DNA from: Xiphophorus maculatus
Lineage: Eukaryota > Chordata > Actinopteri > Cyprinodontiformes > Poeciliidae
NCBI RefSeq assembly: GCF_002775205.1
Contig: NC_036456.1
Span: 22,626,968 to 22,690,967, forward strand
Direction of reading: 5' to 3'
Length of the DNA stretch: 64,000 bases
Part shown: in pieces, positions 58,793 to 64,000 of the stretch
Numbering within the stretch: position 1 is the first letter of the stretch
How the letters are laid out: each line of letters begins with the position of its first letter
Made by a program: the position numbers and the translations under genes
Notes under the pieces: generated by a model
The model's input: the letters and a program-made list of their open reading frames with translations, nothing else
Databases searched by the model: none
What the model was told of the DNA's origin: nothing

Positions 58793-59569
58793 CATAGAGA
58801 AACCGTTGGTTTGATTTTGGTTTCACTTTTAATCAGGTCATGCAAACAGTTGATCAACCACTCAAGTCTCATGATCATCCGGTAAAAGTTCATTAATGCA
58901 GCAACGTTTTTTTAGCTTGTGCCAACCGCCCTGATTCTCTGTATCCTCATATTTTAATAGCTTAATGTTGTCTTCAACAAAACCACAAAGCTGAAGTTAG
59001 TTACTGTATAATTTCACATCTGCTGCTGTGGTTTATTGCTCATCTCTCTCAGTGTAGGAAGTTTCTCCAACACATCATTCAATCAGCTGACAGCAGTGAA
59101 ATCTGCCTGATGATGTGTAAAACACAAACAAGGAAATGGTTCCAAAGATTAATTTTTAATCTTCTTTTATGTGGTAACCAAACATTTTCTTCTCCGTGTC
59201 ACATGCATGAAGTGACCTCTGCAAGCAGGAAGGTTGTCTGTAGGGAGTCAAAAACAGAAGTAAGAAAAATTCTTTCGATTTCAGAAAACCACTTGACTAC
59301 TGATTAGTAAACTTTAATGTTTTAGATTTCTCAAGTTTTAAATCACGATGACCATTTCCCAATCATCAAAGTCCCACTTAAAACATTAAAAAAGGAGTAA
59401 TTAAAAACAAAAAATATGTTACACTTGTGTGAGGAATCTAATAATATTTCCAAAGAATGTCTAATAGATAAACTTCACCGCTTTAGGATCAAATGAAGAG
59501 CTTTACATTAAAGTCATGAGCTAGCCAAATCCTAAATCATGTTTTTTGCAGATAAGTTGTATAAATTGG

Positions 59570-59765
59570 GCTGGTGTTGGTCAGAGGGCCCGGTGGCGCC
59601 GCTACAATGCAGCCTCACCTCCGTCAGTCTACCTATTGTAGCTGTGGCTGCTATCCAGCAGCTCCCCACCATCAGTGTGTGAACGAGTGAATGAGTGAAT
59701 GTAGCGTGAAGCACTTTGGGGCCTTCTGATCTTGATAAAGAGCTCTACAAGTACAGACATTTACC
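59570..59765 (+). mobile_element. Retroposon remnant (SINE or LINE 3' end)
   Basis: GAGGGCCCGGTGGCGCCGCT, then AGTGTGTGAACGAGTGAATG, then GAAGCACTTTGGGG and a terminal CATTTACCATT. I recall this order as a widespread fish retroposon 3' region. The copy is diverged. Confidence 0.6.
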
Positions 59766-60049
59766 ATTTTGGATCGTTTCTGCAGAGCAATCAGTGCTTC
59801 TTCAGTAATTTAGAAAACAGTTTCCAGGTTTTTGGGGAAATAAAAGGCAGTAGAGGGGCCTATTTGTCTGGGAGCGGCGTTAGTTCCACTTTAATATGAT
59901 ACATTTCCAACCAAGAACAGATGAATCATTCTTGTACTTTAAATAAACTTTCTGGATTCAGATATTAAGTCAAAGTTTTACTCTCTTCAGGACCAGGAAG
60001 TTGGAATCAGAGATTCTGGAGTGATTCAGATATTTAACTTAACAGGCCA

Positions 60050-60290
60050 AAGTTTTTCTAACCTTGTATTTTCCTCCATTTCACTCTTGTGAGGCGTTCC
60101 ACAGGGCTTCATGTTAGGCCCCTAATTCTCATTACTTTTTATTTATTCCCGGTTGGTTCCAGTCTTTGCATATGAGGCTTTCTTTGAAGATCACAGTCTA
60201 ATTTCAGCTGCCCTAATTGATCAGTGTCATAGCCTGCATGGCCTAAAGTTTGTAAAAATACTTGAAAATAAACCAATGTTTCATTTTTTC
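60050..60290 (+). mobile_element. Degenerate LINE reverse-transcriptase fragment
   Basis: One plus-strand frame reads GVPQGFMLGP, a stop, then FSLLFIYS, and further on DHSLISAALIDQCHS and GLKFVK. The GVPQG...LGP box is the reverse-transcriptase motif of non-LTR elements. Stops and frame breaks show that it is dead. Confidence 0.6.
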
Positions 60291-61257
60291 CATCCATATG
60301 TATTAAATATAAAAACGTAACACCCAGTTTTTTGCTTTCTTCCTGGCTCGTCCTTCCTCTCTCTGCACCAACCGGCTTTCTGAGGAACGTTCCTAAAATG
60401 AAGCAGGACGGGTTTGTCTGACATTTTTCTTCTCTTCTGTTGAAAGCTTGACCTTCCCAGAGCTGCTGGTTGATCTTTGTTTTCTGATTTCAGTTTTATG
60501 CTGTTTTTGTTCTGTGGTTCTTCTTGTTTAATGTCTTATTTCTATTTTTTGTTTTTGAATTTTCTTCTTTGCAGTTCAGTTTGAGTTTGATGCTAAAACA
60601 CAGTGGCTGACTGCATCTTTTATATTTTATAATGTATTTTGAAATAATCTTTTGCAGTTTATTTGCATTGCGTGCATATATTTATAAAACTCTTGTGTTT
60701 TTTATTTGTTGCTCTTGATGTTGCTCTGTGGTGGACAGACTGAACACGACTTAATCAGATTGTGACAATGAACAGGTGGAAAAATGAAATGTGTGTATAT
60801 CTGAATTTAATTCATGAATAAATGAAATTAATCTGCCAAATTTATAATTGTAAAGTCTTTTATGCTAACATTTGAGAAGGTAAGACATGCAGAATAAATT
60901 AATTTAATACAAAATGATTAAAAAAACATTGTTTTTATTTGCAGAGTTTTACAGAAGATGATCAGGGCCACTGAGAAAAAAAAGAAAAAAGAATCCTGAC
61001 TATTTTCTCTGAATTTTAACTTTAATCTGTTCTGACATTTTTTCTCAGAATATTTACATTTTTCTCTCTTTAATCACAGAATTCTTTTTTTTCTGTGGCA
61101 CTAATCATCTTCCATACACAGACAATGAATTTTACTCCAGCGCACAATGTGTCCCTGTTAAATCGCCATTAGATGCAACTAGACAAAAACCCAAATAAAA
61201 CAAATTACAAAAATGTTTCTCATTTACAAATGAACAGAATTAGATTCTTCTTTGGTT

Positions 61258-63419
61258 TCAGAGCTCATCTCTCCCTCTGCATCTGTCTGAAAACAATATG
61301 GCCTCCGTGTTGATGTTGGCGGCGGCCCTGATGGCCGACTTCATGGCCGTCTCGATCCAGGCGTGCGAGAAGGCCGTGTGCTCTCCAGCAAAGTGAACTC
61401 TGCCTTCGCTCCTGAAGAGCTCCGCTGCGTACTCCAGGTGCTGGTAAGGCGTGAAAAGAGCGAAGGCGCCGTGGCTGAATGGATCCTGACTCCACTTCTT
61501 CACCAGAACACCGGTGCAGAGCGACCTCACCCTGTCACCGTGCAACAGGGCCAGATCTCTGAGAGCCAGCTCCTTCAGCTCTTCGTCGCTGGCGCCGAGG
61601 AAGAGGAGGGAGTCGTCAGACCAGGTGTAGGAGGCCAGGAGGACGCCAATGGAGTCGTTGCCTGGGAAACCGTGGCTCGGGTAGTAGATGAATCGTGTTG
61701 GCCGGTCGGTGATGCTCTTTCCCCCTCTGATGCCGTCTTTCTCCCAGAACCTTTGGCTGAAGGTCAGGAGGATTTTGGTGGAGCTGTCGTAATGGACTGA
61801 CCTCAGAGCGTCCATCTTCTGGATGGACAGCGGCGGGTCGAAGTCCATGTAAAGAGCTGCTTTTGTGGTGGTCGTCACCAGGACGGCGTCGGCGTCGATG
61901 TGGCGCAGAGAGGATTCCTGGTCCGCCTGGTAGGAGACGGTGACGCCTGTGTTTGACCGGCTGATGCGCTGAACCTTGGAGTTCAGGAGAATCGGACCAT
62001 GAAGCAACGTGAGAAAAGCTCTGGGCAGGAGGTCCGACCCACCAATCACCTCATAGTACCTTCAAACAACAAGGAAACACTGAGATCAGCAACAAGATTC
62101 ATCCTAAAATGTTGTTTTGTGATGATAAATACAGATTCGGTTAATAAGGGAGTAAAACATCCAACTATTCATATTTTGCATTGAACTTAGTAGATATAGA
62201 ATGACTTTATTGTTAATTAATTTTGATATTGCACTAAGAAAATTGTGATTGTCTGGATTTGGCTGAATTTCAGTGTTTAAGACAACAACAGTTTCCCAAA
62301 GTGAGGGGCTGTAAATATTATATCTATGTTTATTCTTTATTTCTACTCATAAGATCTTAAAACTGAATAATATCTTATAGGACAAAACCTAATTAAAAAC
62401 TTAGATGTAAATCAGTCAATTAACTTTTCTTTGTCTAGGTGAATCAACAGTACATATGTTTTACTGCTGCGTATTTCAAGGAAAATTAATTTGAATTGAA
62501 TACAAAAGACGTGGTAAAACACTTGCTTTGTGTTTTTTATTCGTTTCTGCAGGCTATACATCTCACACACAAGTTCAGGCATGTCTAGAGTCTCCAGCCA
62601 TGAATCATTTTGTTTTGCTGCAGCTTCGTTCTGGCAACTTACCCAACAGAGAGAATGTCGGCTTAAACCAGACGCACTATTCAGCATGGAAAAGAAAACC
62701 TAAAATCATATTCTATATATTATATTCTGAAACTTTTATGTGAAGCCAGGTTAAAAAAATATCCTGTGCAACAGAAGATGGTTACTTTAAATGTAATTTG
62801 TGTTCTGAGGAATATTTTTGTTTATGACTAAAGTCAGTAAAATACAGAATCATTTTGATTTGGAAGATTCTGAAAGTGAAACAATAAACTGTACATAATG
62901 TAAACATTTAAATATTCTGCCCTCCTGTTCTGGTGGTATTCGGCTGCCTGGTCTTACGTGACGTTGTCGCTGACGTCTGTCTGGTCGTAGATCATCTCGG
63001 TCAGGGCCGTGTACATCATGCTCTGTTCGTTAAGAAGTTCTCCAATCATCCTGATGGCCTCAAGGCTCAGATTCCCTTCTTCTTTCAAATATTCCTGTTA
63101 AAAACAAAGAAAGAAATATTAATGTTATGCCATTTTTCCTTATTTCCAAACCTACAGAGCCATACAGTAAAATGAAAACCACAGAGTCATGCAGAAGTAA
63201 ATGTTCGTTAAATAAGGAAATGTTAGATTTAATCCCAAAGTAATGTTTTAGGTTCAAGCTCAAGGTTTCAGCTGTATTTGCTGCTTTCATCCTTTCTTTA
63301 CCAGTTTAAAGTAATAAACCAGTTTGTGTTGAAGCGCCGCTGTGCTTTACCTTCACAGAGTAATGATCGTACTTTTTCAGTGCAGCTTTGCAGCCGTGAG
63401 TTTCCACTTCATCTCTGAC
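61258..63419 (-). CDS. L-amino-acid oxidase 2, partial (last three exons in the window)
   Basis: Visible exons: 63419-63351 (23 codons, matching exon 5 of oxidase 1), 63094-62958 and 62059-61258. Exon lengths 69 and 137 nt and all phases equal those of oxidase 1, proving tandem duplication. The 5' exons with the signal peptide and FAD motif lie past the right edge; the 580 bp beyond 63419 are intron with no exon-4 homologue. The visible part includes the [13 protein letters not shown] motif of the C-terminal FAD-binding region and [20 protein letters not shown]. The protein ends GRDEL; RDEL fits the ER-retrieval consensus. Coding GC content is clearly higher than in oxidase 1. Confidence 0.88.
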
Positions 63420-64000
63420 CTACGAGAAAGAAAGAAAAACTTCATCAGGATTAGTGAAGTGAAAAAACTCTGAGGTTTTATGTTTGCTGTCGCTGCAACC
63501 ATTGATGTTTTAGTTCTTTCTGGGTTTTTGAAAGAAATACAGATTACAAGAACATGGAAATTTGCTCCACCACATATTAGCTGATATAGGTAGTTTAAAA
63601 TATTAAATTCTTCTCTCCAGTGGATATTTACACAAATCTTTACTTCCTGAAGTTTTTAGTTTAACATTAACGTTAAACAATCAGCTCTGTTCAGGGGAAA
63701 TGACCTTTTATGAATCATGAACAACATGAACTTGCTGCTTGACTCCAGCTCATTATTTGTGCTGCGTGTTATAACATGACATCATTATCTTGCTTTACAT
63801 TTGCAGGAATGTAACTCCAACCCTCCTCTATCTATGTGGCCCTGCCCTGCCTGGCTGGGGCTCCAGGTGTTACGGGCGCCACAAAACAGGGCAAGAACAA
63901 ATAAAACTTTCACTATTTTTGTTAAAACTAGTAGGTAATTATGTGGTTTCCTACTATGGAAACATTTGCACTAATGAAACTGCATAGAAAAATATTAAAT
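63420..64000. other. Intron of L-amino-acid oxidase 2 (runs off the window)
   Basis: Follows the acceptor of the 63351-63419 exon on the minus strand. No exon-4-like sequence is present, so this intron is at least 580 bp, against about 116 bp in oxidase 1. A short GC-rich patch (63820 to 63890) is unrecognised. Confidence 0.6.

Larger units (their letters stand above)
58793..61257. other. Intergenic between the two oxidase genes
   Basis: No gene recognised. Contains a SINE/retroposon remnant (59570 to 59765) and a LINE reverse-transcriptase scrap (60050 to 60290). The left part should contain upstream regulatory sequence of oxidase 1 and the right part the 3' UTR of oxidase 2. Confidence 0.6.

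Noticed and set aside
63420..64000. Exon 4 of L-amino-acid oxidase 2 inside the window
   Set aside because: I looked on the minus strand for the conserved exon-4 sequence found in oxidase 1 and did not find it; it must lie past the edge.

Overview
The window is AT-rich vertebrate DNA, most likely from a percomorph teleost. The signs are single-coding-exon receptor genes with spliced 5' leaders, multi-exon genes with GT/AG junctions, fish-type Tc1/mariner, palindromic MITE, SINE and LTR debris, and long microsatellites. Nothing bacterial or phage-like is present. The species cannot be fixed from the sequence alone.

Positions 2161 to 50323 hold a cluster of twelve intact, intronless-in-coding seven-transmembrane receptor genes (called GPCR-1 to GPCR-12 here). 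Ten are on the minus strand; GPCR-10 and GPCR-12 are on the plus strand. They are rhodopsin-like, with a D/ERY-type box followed by AVVHP after TM3, a Trp in TM4 and a PLLYL/PLLFL motif ending TM7. They also depart from class A: no Cys at the top of TM3, no TM5 or TM6 proline, and Glu at the TM2 Asp position in most. A shared ICL3 signature (PGPG followed by a basic S-K-x-R-A-F) and a shared pair of extracellular Cys residues (N-terminus and ECL3) mark them as one expanded family whose name and ligand I do not recognise. Every gene has a splice acceptor 5 to 21 nt upstream of the ATG, so each coding exon is preceded by a separate non-coding first exon. GPCR-4, -5 and -6 are a recent tandem triplication, and GPCR-7 carries an older copy of the same flanks.

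Inside the cluster, at 34477 to 36031 (minus), is a complete six-exon trypsin-like serine protease. Its TATA-like box is abutted upstream by a 27-bp minisatellite (36105 to 36635) that repeats a CCAAT motif. A truncated Tc1-like transposon lies at 38585 to 39503, between two copies of a 285-bp dispersed repeat.

Positions 53298 to 64000 hold two tandem minus-strand L-amino-acid oxidase genes. The first is complete (seven coding exons, 520 aa). The second runs off the right edge with only its last three exons visible. They end in KTEL and RDEL, which resemble ER-retrieval signals.

The rest is intergenic DNA with mobile-element remnants, two RT-motif LINE scraps, a solo LTR with a clear 5-bp target duplication, and several near-perfect hairpins. 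A functional link between the receptors, the protease and the oxidases (for example in mucosal or innate defence) is only an inference from proximity.
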